Both the position numbers and the translations under genes were made by a program. Below are positions 1 through 8,495 of a DNA stretch of 64,000 bases, one piece after another (the first letter of the stretch is position 1; each line of letters begins with the position of its first letter). Where the stretch lies: the NCBI RefSeq assembly GCF_000243675.2, contig NZ_AHMM02000006.1:1-64000 (forward strand). The letters run 5' to 3'. Origin of the DNA: Leptospira inadai serovar Lyme str. 10 (GTDB lineage: Bacteria > Spirochaetota > Leptospiria > Leptospirales > Leptospiraceae). Below the pieces are notes generated by a model that had not been told where the DNA came from, searched no databases, and saw only the letters and a program-made list of their open reading frames with translations.

Positions 1-489
1 AGACCTCAGTTTATAAAGTTCGCTTACGAAAGAAAATCCAACCGATTCACCTGTCCATCAGGTAGAGAACTTAAATTTAAAGCTGAAAGATTTCTTCGTG
101 GAGACAATCGTTATTTAGATTACAGATCAACGAATTGCAATGGTTGTAAGTTAAAGCACTTCTGCACAAAAGATCGCTCTAAAGCCATTTTGGTGAATTC
201 TAATAATTTAAAAAACAACTATGTTCATTTGAGTCCAAGTAAGAATTACCAACCAAACGAGATGGACAATTTCTACACGATGGAAATGCGTAAAAAGTTA
301 AGACATCCGCAATCGCGGAAAATTTACTCTAAGAGATTCCCCTCGATCGAAGGTGTCTTTGGTGCAATAAAAGGATCTCGTCGCGGATATAGATTTATGA
401 CGAAGGGAATAGAAAAAGTATCTTTGGAATGGTCCGAGAGATGCTCCGCTCATAATATAGCAAAACTTTGCGGATTTCGGTATGTTTAA
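1..489 (+). CDS. IS1182-family transposase, C-terminal part
   Basis: The frame is open from base 1, so the gene starts left of the window and only the last 162 codons are seen. The visible part has a cysteine cluster (C-P-S-G, then C-N-G-C-K-L-K-H-F-C) followed by a region ending in F-P-S-I-E-G-V-F-G-A-I-K and R-G-Y-R-F-M-T-K-G. This order is typical of the C-terminal half of IS1182-type DDE transposases, in which the glutamate of the E-G-V-F-G motif is the last catalytic acid. It would act on the ends of its own element. A conserved element end lies about 90 bp downstream. Whether the N-terminal half is intact cannot be seen. Confidence 0.8.
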   Translation, partial: RPQFIKFAYERKSNRFTCPSGRELKFKAERFLRGDNRYLDYRSTNCNGCKLKHFCTKDRSKAILVNSNNLKNNYVHLSPSKNYQPNEMDNFYTMEMRKKLRHPQSRKIYSKRFPSIEGVFGAIKGSRRGYRFMTKGIEKVSLEWSERCSAHNIAKLCGFRYV

Positions 490-593
490 ACGATCCGCCA
501 AAAGTTAACTGAAAGCCTTTATAACAATTAAACATAATGATCCCAATTACGAGAAAAATACCGACTAACCTCGCTAACTTTTTCAACAGACTC
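490..593. mobile_element. Probable right end of the IS1182-type element
   Basis: The stretch after the transposase stop contains no gene and finishes with AACTTTTTCAACAGACTC at 576-593. This matches from memory the GAGTCTGTTGAAAAAG-type termini often seen on DDE insertion sequences. The other end is outside the window, so the inverted repeat cannot be confirmed. Confidence 0.4.
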
Positions 594-604
594 CCCACCC
601 AAAG

Positions 605-2095
605 CATAACCTTACCCACAAGTCTATTTCTGTGTGAATAATTTATACATGAAGGCCAGATCCAAAAGTCGGGTTAGACCTTTGAATATGGTTAATGGTC
701 CGGGAGGTGTGTCCGACTTCCGGGCTAAGTGACCTCCTAATTTTGCAATCCAATCCAGAACCGTACTTAATTCGGGTTCTTCCTTCGGAGGCTTGGATGT
801 TTCGTAGAGTCTACAATATGCACCTTTCCATTCAAAAGGTTCGAACATAATCGAAGCTTTTAGACCGGGAATATTTCTGCCTAAGAATGTCAGCATCATC
901 ACCCTCCAAGCTACGACTGCACTGACTGCAATACAAGCTTTGAATCGATTGCCAAATTTAAACTGAGTAGATTCTATCATGCATCCGGACTTTAGAATTT
1001 TGAAATAGACTTCGATGCCCCAACGACTTTTGTAATAGGCGATAATTTTCTTTGCGTCTTCCGAAGTTTGAATCGGAATTGTCGTTAAAAATTTCCATTG
1101 AATCGATTCATCGGAAGACCCATTAATCTCCGTTGCGGATACGGCATACATATCTATACTTTCAAATTCCTTAAATTTAGGAGGCTTTATTGATAACTTT
1201 TCGAATCGAATTTCGATTTGGGCCTCTCTGCTGGCTTTTCCTTTTTTTCTTGGAACTGAAATCGTGTATGTATCTACAGGCTTCAAAGTTTCAAGATAGG
1301 ACCAAGAATGTTCGCCACCTTCGATCCTTCTGTCGTAAACCGCACGTATAAGCAGATCCGGTGCATTTTCACCGGCCTTTACATATTCATGAAATAGTTC
1401 GAAAACATCCGCTTCTCTATCGCAAATAAATATATATTTCGCATCCGAATCTTCGGCGAATTCGCATGTCGCTCTATATCCTTGAAGCCATTTTATGCTT
1501 TCCTTATTTTCTATAGGCGTTTTCTTTCTTACGTCCCGAGATAAGTGCTTTGAACCTAAACTTAAACGAGTCCACATCTTAAAATCCAAGATTCCTAAAG
1601 GTATCCCTTCGGTCGTAAATGCTATCGAAGGATGTAAAAGAAGTCCCTGGTCGAATTCGGAATTCATCGGTCCTAAACCTTCGACTCGAACTCTATTTCG
1701 ATAATAAATTTCTGTTGTGTCGCTTAATACCAAAACCGTTTCTTGATTTTGAAGTCGCTTCTTTGTTGCGATTGAATGCGGAGTAACAATCTTTTCCGCC
1801 GATACATTCGGATTGGAAAAAAAACGATAGGCTGCTTTAGTCCCGGCCCAATTCCCGAATATGTCAGGTAAGCTCGAATCAGTTCGTTTAGACATCGCAC
1901 TTATGATTTTTTTTAAACGCTTATTTAATCGCTTATCTCCAAGATTCAGCGACAAAAACTCCTCTTCGATCCAATCTAAATCGGTTTCAAAAGTACTACT
2001 CCAATGTTTAGTCTTCATCTTAGGTCCCATCTAGATCTAAAGACTAAAATTATGAAAAATCTAGTCTTTTTATCCGTCTTGTGGGTAAGGTTATG
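605..2095 (-). mobile_element. Complete IS4-family insertion sequence
   Basis: An 18-bp perfect terminal inverted repeat is visible: CATAACCTTACCCACAAG at 605-622 and its exact reverse complement at 2078-2095. The element is 1,491 bp and holds one transposase gene on the minus strand. It is flanked by an 8-bp direct repeat, ACCCAAAG, at 597-604 and 2096-2103, the expected target-site duplication. Perfect ends, an intact gene and an intact target duplication argue for a recent insertion that could still be active. Confidence 0.9.
624..2030 (-). CDS. IS4-family transposase
   Basis: The protein has 468 residues, full length for this group. The N-terminal ~70 residues (WIEEEFLSLNLGDKRLNKRL, then N-W-A-G-T-K-A-A-Y-R-F) match the Tn5/IS50-type DNA-binding segment. 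The DDE catalytic residues can be placed: D104 in LVLSDTTEIYY, D204 in FICDREADVF, and E340 in the Y-(2)-R-(3)-E-(6)-K signature YKSRWGIEVYFKILK. It cuts and moves its own element by binding the 18-bp ends. An alternative ATG lies four codons inside. No frameshift or missing catalytic residue is seen. Confidence 0.92.
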   Translation of the reverse strand: MGPKMKTKHWSSTFETDLDWIEEEFLSLNLGDKRLNKRLKKIISAMSKRTDSSLPDIFGNWAGTKAAYRFFSNPNVSAEKIVTPHSIATKKRLQNQETVLVLSDTTEIYYRNRVRVEGLGPMNSEFDQGLLLHPSIAFTTEGIPLGILDFKMWTRLSLGSKHLSRDVRKKTPIENKESIKWLQGYRATCEFAEDSDAKYIFICDREADVFELFHEYVKAGENAPDLLIRAVYDRRIEGGEHSWSYLETLKPVDTYTISVPRKKGKASREAQIEIRFEKLSIKPPKFKEFESIDMYAVSATEINGSSDESIQWKFLTTIPIQTSEDAKKIIAYYKSRWGIEVYFKILKSGCMIESTQFKFGNRFKACIAVSAVVAWRVMMLTFLGRNIPGLKASIMFEPFEWKGAYCRLYETSKPPKEEPELSTVLDWIAKLGGHLARKSDTPPGPLTIFKGLTRLLDLAFMYKLFTQK

Positions 2096-2138
2096 ACCCA
2101 AAGGGCGGGGTTTTTTAAGTAAATTCTACTCTCCGGGG

Positions 2139-2285
2139 TCACAGAGGATAGACGCGTTCACTGATCAGAAGACAGAAGCTGCTAGATGTTGCAAAGGTTA
2201 CAGAAGTAGAGGAAAAATCCCTTGTAACACAGGAAATCTTTCTATAGAACGTGGAAACCCGGCTCGCCAATGTTCTGTCCTCAGT
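2139..2285 (-). repeat. Dispersed ~150-bp repeat, copy R1 (inverted)
   Basis: Read on the minus strand, this segment carries the same ordered blocks as the copies at 6613-7165: GGACAGAACATTG, then a TTCC...GAAAGATT block, TTACA, CCTCTACTTC, CAACATC and AGCAGCTTCTGTC. It abuts the stop of the TPR gene at 2287. No coding potential is evident. Confidence 0.65.
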
Positions 2286-2286
2286 T

Positions 2287-4296
2287 TTATTCGTTAAGGA
2301 TTTCTTTTGCCCGATGCCAATAGGCGCGATTTCCGACTGCGAGCGTCCGCAAGACCTCGTCGGTATTTTTCGGAATCGCTTTAGAGGTATATAAATCCGC
2401 CTCTTGAACGACGGCTTCGCCAACCTTTGCAGAAGAGTTATACAAATATAGAACCGTACCTTTCGCGATTCCGTCCACTATTCCGGCGTTGATAATAATC
2501 GAATTATCTTTAACTCTATGCACTCTGCCCATGGCGGGTATTAATGATAGAAGTTTGTCTCGACTTCGTAGGGTCGCTTCGGAGAGAGCGTCCCTACCTT
2601 TCGCATAGACTCGAAACGTTCCTAGATTTTTTTCTTCTTTATGGTCTCTTAAATTCCATTCCATTCGTAAAACGCCGTTTTTAAACGAAAGTTTTCCGCT
2701 CGCTACGAATCTAAGCGAGTCTCCCTTTGCGTTTTTGATTTGAGAAAAGTTCTTCTCGGTTTTTATGATTGCACCGGAATACGGTTCTTGATCCAATCCT
2801 TCCTTTTTCCGAAACGAATCCAGGTCCACGGCTCTGATTCGAGGATCCTTGGAAAGGAAAGTTCGAATCGCTTTTCCGGCAATTACGGGTGCGTCCGGAT
2901 GTTTGGACAAAAAATCCTCCGTCTCAAGATCGAAGATTAAAAGCTCCGGAGGGGTCCGGCCATAGTCCTCTTCGATACCGAATTCTCCGATGGTGATTAA
3001 GCCCTCTCGATAACTTAATGATTTTTTAAAATTGTCCAGATTATTTTCGATCGCATAACCGTATTTCTTATTATCAGGGAACTTTTCCCTTAACGTTAAG
3101 AGAAGGTTAAAATACTGAGGAAATAAACCTCTTCTCTTGAATTCTTCCAAAACGAGAACGAGAATTTCCGGTCGGTTCGGGAGCAATTCTCGCGCTCGCA
3201 TCAGATGAACCCAGGCTAGATCGTATAAGAAGCTATTTCGATTCGCGCGAAAACGCTGCAATCTATATTCACCTAAAATTCTACGGGTATTGTTTCCTTC
3301 CGGTAGAGTTTCCAAGCACAATGTTTCGGCCCGCTCTCGTATAAAAGGATCCAAATCGTCAAGAGTAAGCAGGCGTTCGAGGTCGGTACGACCTTCTTTC
3401 GAGCTAGGGTCTTTTTTGAGACGGGCGAACGATCTCAAATATAAATACTCGGTCGAAGTAGGAAAGAGAGTCAGCAATCGATTCAGAAATTCTTCCGCAT
3501 CCGCATACCGTCCTGCATAGATTCTCGTTTTAGCGAGTAATCTAAGCGCTTCCTCTTCATCCGGGTAGAGTGCGATCGCCCGTTCCAGCTTTTCCGCCGA
3601 TTCCTGAATTTTAGAATCCCTTCGATTTCCGGAAAGTTTCTCCGACCAAAGAAGTAAAAACTTTCCGGAATCTAAAAATACGCTCGGATCGTCGGAAGTT
3701 TCCGATTCCAACTGATTGCGCAATGCCTGGGCTTTCGAAAAATTACCTCCGAGTGCCGCAACTCTAGCCTCCAGCATCCTGATTTCCCGATTTTTCGGCA
3801 TTCTAGATAGTGCGGAATTCAATTCGAAGGTCGCTTTTTCAGTGTTACCTTGCGCTAATTGAACTTCCACCATTACCGGAAATAAATCCATATCGTATCG
3901 GTCCTCGTCCAGAAACGGGCGAATCACCGATAAAGCTTCCTCATACTGCCCGAGCTTTGATAGTGTTACCGCCTTAGTTTTGACAGCCGTTTTGTTTTTC
4001 GGTTCCAATTCTAGGACTTTATTTAGGGAACGTAAGGCTTCCTTTTCTTTATGAAGTCTTAATGCAGCTTCGGAAAGGCCCAGGTGAGATCTGACGGATT
4101 GAGGATTTTTCAGGACTGCTTCCCTAAACGCGTCGTAAGCGTCCGTATAGCTTCGGTTTTTTAAGGACGATTCTCCCTGCTTTATCCACTCTATCGTTTC
4201 TTTGGCAAAGGTAGGCGAAGTCGACGATGACAGCAGTATCGATAGGATAACAAATATATTAGGAAAAAGAAATTTATATTTTATTAAAATTCTCAT
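2287..4296 (-). CDS. Exported TPR protein with FlgT-like C-terminal segment
   Basis: The 669-aa protein has a Sec signal peptide (hydrophobic residues ~9-25, probable cleavage near T-F-A-K). TPR-like helical pairs follow from about residue 35 to 300 (for example YTDAYDAFREAVLKNPQ and KEALRSLNKVLELEPKNK). The last ~50-100 residues contain GRVHRVKDNSIIINAGIVDG-type sequence, a beta segment resembling the C-terminal domain of FlgT-like periplasmic proteins. It probably acts as a periplasmic or outer-membrane scaffold; no enzyme motif is seen. Its ATG overlaps the stop of the upstream NHL/VWA gene by 4 bp, so the two are translationally coupled. The exact function is unknown. Confidence 0.8.
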   Translation of the reverse strand: MRILIKYKFLFPNIFVILSILLSSSTSPTFAKETIEWIKQGESSLKNRSYTDAYDAFREAVLKNPQSVRSHLGLSEAALRLHKEKEALRSLNKVLELEPKNKTAVKTKAVTLSKLGQYEEALSVIRPFLDEDRYDMDLFPVMVEVQLAQGNTEKATFELNSALSRMPKNREIRMLEARVAALGGNFSKAQALRNQLESETSDDPSVFLDSGKFLLLWSEKLSGNRRDSKIQESAEKLERAIALYPDEEEALRLLAKTRIYAGRYADAEEFLNRLLTLFPTSTEYLYLRSFARLKKDPSSKEGRTDLERLLTLDDLDPFIRERAETLCLETLPEGNNTRRILGEYRLQRFRANRNSFLYDLAWVHLMRARELLPNRPEILVLVLEEFKRRGLFPQYFNLLLTLREKFPDNKKYGYAIENNLDNFKKSLSYREGLITIGEFGIEEDYGRTPPELLIFDLETEDFLSKHPDAPVIAGKAIRTFLSKDPRIRAVDLDSFRKKEGLDQEPYSGAIIKTEKNFSQIKNAKGDSLRFVASGKLSFKNGVLRMEWNLRDHKEEKNLGTFRVYAKGRDALSEATLRSRDKLLSLIPAMGRVHRVKDNSIIINAGIVDGIAKGTVLYLYNSSAKVGEAVVQEADLYTSKAIPKNTDEVLRTLAVGNRAYWHRAKEILNE

Positions 4297-6332
4297 GGGC
4301 TGAAGAATCCGGTTTCCGCTTTACCGTTCGAGTTTCTGAATACCGCTTCGACGACGACGGGGATATACACGTCGCCGCCGGAGGAGTCGATCCGGCTTTT
4401 GAATGAAAGCAAATACCTTCGATCTTTTTTGGATTCCACCCAGCTTCGCAAACTCTTTTCCACTCCTCCTCCGGGGATCATCAAGAATTTTCCGCCGGAT
4501 TTTTCCGCAACTTCCTTGTATATTTGAACCGATTCTCCTTCTTCTCCTAAACAAAGAAAGAATATAGGAATATCATGAGCTACGGCAAAACGGATAATTT
4601 TCGTGGGGGAAAATTGGGTAAATCCCGCTTTCAAATCCTTCCCGGAAACGATCGCTAAGACTGCGCGAGGACCTACGCTGTCCAGCAGATCCGTAATGCC
4701 TCTCTGTAACGACTTCCCGATTTGTGATTCTTCCTCAGGAGTAAAGGCTCGGATTGCACGAAAAATATCATACATACTTTTTCCGAAAGAATAAGCGACC
4801 TGAGTATCTTTTCCGGATCTCAGGAGCTGAATCTTATCTTCGGATCGGATTTCGGAGAGAAACGGTTTTAACGCTTTTTCGATGAGAGGATACGACTCGG
4901 CGATTTGTTTGGAATTTTCCGCGACTATCGAGACCGTTACTCTATTATTATATTTTTGCATATTCGTAAGGCCGATGAGCGGCGAAAGGTTATCCATCTC
5001 ATAAACCCGGAACGAATTGCGTGGTATGGCTTTTACTGCCGCTCCGTGGCGATCCCGGGCCTGCACGACTAAAGAAATATCCGGGTAGTCGGAGCTGATT
5101 ACCCTTTCGACTAACAGATCTAAGTTGGAAGCAAGTTGGCCTTTCGGAGAAAAAATATCCAATCTATGTCTATTGAAATCCGTCACAAACATCGTTCCGG
5201 TATAATCGAAACCGATTCCGAAGGCTTGGTCGAAATTTCTGACGTTATTTTTCGAATCCCGGAAACTTTCGAAATTGGACCAATTTTTGGAAATCGAATC
5301 GTAGATAAATAGACCCGCAGCTTCGTCCGCTACGTAAATTTTATCGTCGCGGATCGTTAGATTGCGGGGTCTTTTTAGAGTAGGATGAGTTATCTCCTTT
5401 AGATAATTTCCCTCCTTATCAAAAACGACGATCCTACGGTTACCTTTATCGGCTACAAAGATCTCGCCTTTTGAATTGATCTTGAGCCCGGCAGGTTGTC
5501 TTAAGATACCCTTTCCGATTTCCTGAAGAAAGCTTCCATCCTTCGCGACCTTTTGAATTCGATCGTTTCCCATATCCGAAACGAATAGATATCCCTCTCT
5601 CGTAAGAAAAATTCCCGAGGGTCCATGAAAATGACCGGGTTGTTTTCCGGTATTGCCGAAACGACTAACGTAGCCGCCTCGGGTATCGAATTCGTAGATC
5701 ATATCGCCGGCGTAATCGGCAACGAATATCGACTTTCCTCGTACCGCGATTGCCGTCGGCCCTTGAAGATTACGACCTAAGGAACCTTTGAAATTATCGA
5801 CCGGGTTCCCGTTTGCGTCGAATTTTACTATATTCGCGGTTTCGAAACTCGTAACGTACAAATACCCTTCATCGTCTACCGCCACATCCGTCGGGTTGCG
5901 GAATCGAAATCTTCGGAGATCGTCACCATTAATAGATTTATAATATTCTAAAGTGTCTTTTCGACTGCCTCCTCCTAATTGAAATCTGAGAGCATCCAAT
6001 CTGCTTTTACGAATCAGATTCAATTTGCCCGAAGACTCTAATTGCTCCAATTCGGCCAAACTCTCCTGCCAGTCTCCGCTTAGGTAATATGTTTCCGACA
6101 GAAAGAATTTCGCATGCGGGAAATCGGGCTTTAAGGAAAGGGATTTTAGGAAGTTTTCGCGGGCAGCAGAGAACTCTCCTTTATTGTAGTATGCCAGTCC
6201 GCGCTTAAAAAAGGTTCGCGCTTCCTTTTCCTTTAAGCTAAAGAAGGGTAAAGACTCGGGTTGAAGCGGGCCTATTGATACGGCAGCCAGCAGGAATAGC
6301 AGAAAGATTCTTGGTGATAGTTTTCTCCCCAT
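4293..6332 (-). CDS. Exported TPR-NHL-VWA-like protein
   Basis: The 679-aa protein begins with a signal peptide (RIFLLFLLAAVSIGPLQPES). Two TPR-like units follow (residues ~35-110), then about six NHL-type beta-propeller repeats between residues ~145 and 400. Examples are NPTDVAVDDEGYLYVTSF and QPAGLKINSKGEIFVADKGN. The C-terminal ~250 residues resemble a von Willebrand A-like fold (VTVSIVAENS, AVLAIVSGKD, IPIFFLCLGEEG) but lack a clear D-x-S-x-S metal site. The combination suggests a surface or periplasmic binding protein working with the coupled TPR protein downstream. It is the first gene of that operon. Confidence 0.8.
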   Translation of the reverse strand: MGRKLSPRIFLLFLLAAVSIGPLQPESLPFFSLKEKEARTFFKRGLAYYNKGEFSAARENFLKSLSLKPDFPHAKFFLSETYYLSGDWQESLAELEQLESSGKLNLIRKSRLDALRFQLGGGSRKDTLEYYKSINGDDLRRFRFRNPTDVAVDDEGYLYVTSFETANIVKFDANGNPVDNFKGSLGRNLQGPTAIAVRGKSIFVADYAGDMIYEFDTRGGYVSRFGNTGKQPGHFHGPSGIFLTREGYLFVSDMGNDRIQKVAKDGSFLQEIGKGILRQPAGLKINSKGEIFVADKGNRRIVVFDKEGNYLKEITHPTLKRPRNLTIRDDKIYVADEAAGLFIYDSISKNWSNFESFRDSKNNVRNFDQAFGIGFDYTGTMFVTDFNRHRLDIFSPKGQLASNLDLLVERVISSDYPDISLVVQARDRHGAAVKAIPRNSFRVYEMDNLSPLIGLTNMQKYNNRVTVSIVAENSKQIAESYPLIEKALKPFLSEIRSEDKIQLLRSGKDTQVAYSFGKSMYDIFRAIRAFTPEEESQIGKSLQRGITDLLDSVGPRAVLAIVSGKDLKAGFTQFSPTKIIRFAVAHDIPIFFLCLGEEGESVQIYKEVAEKSGGKFLMIPGGGVEKSLRSWVESKKDRRYLLSFKSRIDSSGGDVYIPVVVEAVFRNSNGKAETGFFSP

Positions 6333-6427
6333 TCTATTCCTCAGTATTTCCGAGTGAATCAGTTTAGAGACATAATTTCAACCCCTTTTTCAGGCAGAAG
6401 ATAGACAGGGGAGGTCTCCCCCGCGTT

Positions 6428-6557
6428 CAGAGGACAGAGGACAGAGGACAGAGGACAGAGGACAGAGGACAGAGGACAGAGGACAGAGGACAGAGGACAG
6501 AGGACAGAGGACAGAGGACAGAGGACAGAGGACAGAGGACAGAGGACAGAGGACAGA
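6428..6557. repeat. 7-bp minisatellite, unit CAGAGGA, ~18.5 copies
   Basis: The heptamer CAGAGGA repeats without interruption for 130 bp. Because 7 is not a multiple of 3 and the array is intergenic, it is non-coding. It lies about 95 bp upstream of the NHL/VWA gene start. A second array of the same unit occurs at 29811-29877. The copy number is expected to vary between strains. Confidence 0.95.
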
Positions 6558-6620
6558 TAATTATTCCTATTACCCTGACAACAATTTTTTTAAAAACGAA
6601 TTATGTTGGAGCTCCTACGT
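6558..6620. repeat. Conserved tail after the minisatellite
   Basis: The ~60 bp immediately after the heptamer array (starting TAATTATTCCTATTACCC and including a T7 run) recurs almost unchanged at 29878-29937 after the second array. Array and tail therefore form one dispersed unit. Confidence 0.85.
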
Positions 6621-7165
6621 TTAGAGAGAGATTCTTGCGTTATCTCAGTGGATTTTTCCTCTACTTCCGCTGCCTTTACAATGTCGAGCAGCTTCTGTCA
6701 AGTGTGAGCGAAGCGAACGCGTCTGTCTTTCAGAAGACAGAGGACAGAACATTGATGAGCCGAGTTTCCAAGCTCTATGGAAAGATTCCTGCATTACAGT
6801 AGATATCTCCTCTACTTCTATAACCTTCACAACATCGAGCAGCTACTGTCATCTGTCTTCCGTCCTCTGTCCTCTGAAAGCGGCAACGATGTGTAGGGTG
6901 CGAAGCAGTCGCAGCGCTCGTGGATAACGGTTTATTGATTGAGAAAAGAGTTGCTGAGACCGGAGCGAAAGCGGAGCCCGGAGCAGCGTGACCCGAACGA
7001 AGTGAAGGGGGCCGCCCGTGCAGAAGACAGAACAGTGATGAGCGAAGATTCCATGTTCCGGAGAAAGATTCCTGTGTTACAGGGGATCTTTCCCTACTTC
7101 CGCAACTTTTCCAACGTCTAGCAGCTTCTGTCTAGCGTGAGCGAAGCGAACGCGTCCGTCCTCTG
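6613..7165 (+). repeat. Cluster of dispersed ~150-bp repeats (R2-R4)
   Basis: Three related copies occur at about 6613-6735, 6737-6865 and 7021-7165. Shared blocks in order are GACAGAACATTGATGAGC, GGAAAGATTCCTG, TTACAG, CTACTTC, CAACATC/CAACGTC, AGCAGCTTCTGTC and GTGAGCGAAGCGAACGCGTC. The copies differ by about one base in five, so they are old duplications. The short ORFs in this region have no protein-like features. 6866-7020 is unrelated filler with no gene recognised. Confidence 0.65.
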
Positions 7166-7452
7166 ACCTCTGTCCTCTGAAAGCGAACGCATCTGTCTTC
7201 AGTCCTCAGTCTTCTGTTTACGGACACTCTTTCCCTGAGCTGAGAAGATTCTTCCGTTTGATTCAGCCAGACTTTTTTCCAATTACTATGCCATTCGGAC
7301 CATTCATGGCGGATTGCGCGGTTTTCTTCCAACTCATCCTCCACTTCTCTCAGGATCCGATCTAGTAAAATTACATAGTTTCGAAAACGGATGGCAAGGT
7401 CGGATTGCGGGGAGAACTCCTGCATACTCTGAGTATCGGCGAAGTTTGACAT
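7132..7452 (-). CDS. Small protein with repeat-derived C-terminus
   Basis: The ORF has 106 codons. Residues ~1-78 look like a genuine small alpha-helical protein (IRFRNYVILLDRILREVEDE, then a W-S-E-W-H-S-N-W-K-K-V-W tryptophan-rich helix). The last ~27 residues are arginine-rich and are translated from the dispersed repeat ending near 7215, so the original stop was probably lost when the repeat inserted. The gene starts 24 bp after the deacetylase-like gene on the same strand and may be co-transcribed. The ribosome binding site is weak and no family was recognised. Confidence 0.45.
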   Translation of the reverse strand: MSNFADTQSMQEFSPQSDLAIRFRNYVILLDRILREVEDELEENRAIRHEWSEWHSNWKKVWLNQTEESSQLRERVSVNRRLRTEDRCVRFQRTEVRGRTRSLRSR

Positions 7453-7476
7453 AGCTGTGGTACTTTTTTATGCCTT

Positions 7477-8403
7477 TTAACCGGCTAATACGGCGACATG
7501 AGCTTCGACGCTTTCCGCTAATGCCTGGAGATCGTAGCCGCCTTCCAGAAAGGAAATTATCTTCGAACCGGATTGAAATGCCGCTTCCTTAACCGATCGA
7601 GTAAATTCGGAAAATGCATTCGTAGATAGGGACATGCCTCCGAGAGGATCTTGTTTATGAGCGTCAAAGCCTGCCGAAATCAGTAGGAATTCCGGCTCGA
7701 ATTCAAGAATCGAGGGGATTATCTTTTCCTGAAATTCCTTCAGATAATCCGAATTCGAAGAGTGACTCGGCAGAGGAACGTTAAGCGTAAAACCTAGTCC
7801 CTGTCCGGAACCGATTTCTCTGGCGGATCCGGAGCCGGGATAGAAGGGATATTGGTGGAGAGAGGCAAAAAAGACCTTATCCGAATCATAAAAAATTTCC
7901 TGGGTTCCATTTCCGTGGTGTACGTCCCAATCTAAGATATACACTTTTCGGATGTTCCGATTCAAGAGATAATGCGCGGTGATGGCGATATTATTCAGCA
8001 GACAAAAACCCATTGCTCGACCCGTTTCCGCATGATGGCCAGGGGGGCGAACTAAAGCGATTCCGGCATCCAAGTCTTCGGACAGAATTTTTTTAGCTAG
8101 TGATACTCCGCTACCTGCGGCTATGAGGGCGGCTTCAAAACTTTTCGGGGAGAAGGGGGTATCACCGTCAAACCCTCCCGTCTTTCCTTGGATGGCCATG
8201 AATCGTTCTTGATGCGCCCTATCATGAGCCGGTAGGATCGATTCTTCCGCTAGTTTTTCGGGAGAAATACGCGTTAGGTTTCTAAAGTAAGAAGTTTTAA
8301 TTAATCGATTCATTATGGCTTCTAATCTTTCCGGTCGTTCGGGGTGATAGTCTCCGGTATCGTGTTGGAGGAAAATATCGTCGTATGCGTATCCGAAATT
8401 CAT
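7477..8403 (-). CDS. Histone deacetylase / AcuC-family hydrolase
   Basis: The 308-aa length fits bacterial class II-like deacetylases. The active-site motifs are present: LVRPPGHHAETGRAMGF with H123-H124, DWDVHHGNGT with D160 and H162 as predicted zinc ligands, ISAGFDAHKQDPLGG with D247 as the third ligand, and the late LEGGYDL tyrosine. The family removes acetyl or related acyl groups from lysines, polyamines or small amides in the cytoplasm. The physiological substrate cannot be read from the sequence. It heads a minus-strand pair with the small gene at 7132-7452 and is divergent from the DUF4015 gene at 8496. Confidence 0.9.
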   Translation of the reverse strand: MNFGYAYDDIFLQHDTGDYHPERPERLEAIMNRLIKTSYFRNLTRISPEKLAEESILPAHDRAHQERFMAIQGKTGGFDGDTPFSPKSFEAALIAAGSGVSLAKKILSEDLDAGIALVRPPGHHAETGRAMGFCLLNNIAITAHYLLNRNIRKVYILDWDVHHGNGTQEIFYDSDKVFFASLHQYPFYPGSGSAREIGSGQGLGFTLNVPLPSHSSNSDYLKEFQEKIIPSILEFEPEFLLISAGFDAHKQDPLGGMSLSTNAFSEFTRSVKEAAFQSGSKIISFLEGGYDLQALAESVEAHVAVLAG

Positions 8404-8495
8404 TTGTTTCCTCCTGTTTTTTCCGGATATTCGAATGTTCCGGGAAAGATTGAATCGATTCGGTTCGATATTAAATATAAGACTGGAGTTCCACA

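Larger units (their letters stand above)
593..2116. terminator. Rho-independent-like terminator split by the IS
   Basis: Removing the IS4 element and one copy of its target duplication gives CCCCACCC-AAA-GGGCGGGG followed by TTTTTT (left arm 593-600, right arm 2103-2110, T-run 2111-2116). This is an 8-bp stem with one A-C mismatch and a 3-base loop. The insertion therefore separated the two arms of what looks like an intrinsic terminator. Confidence 0.5.

Noticed and set aside
6428..6557. Regular repeat array as a possible CRISPR
   Set aside because: The unit is 7 bp with no spacers; it is a simple minisatellite.
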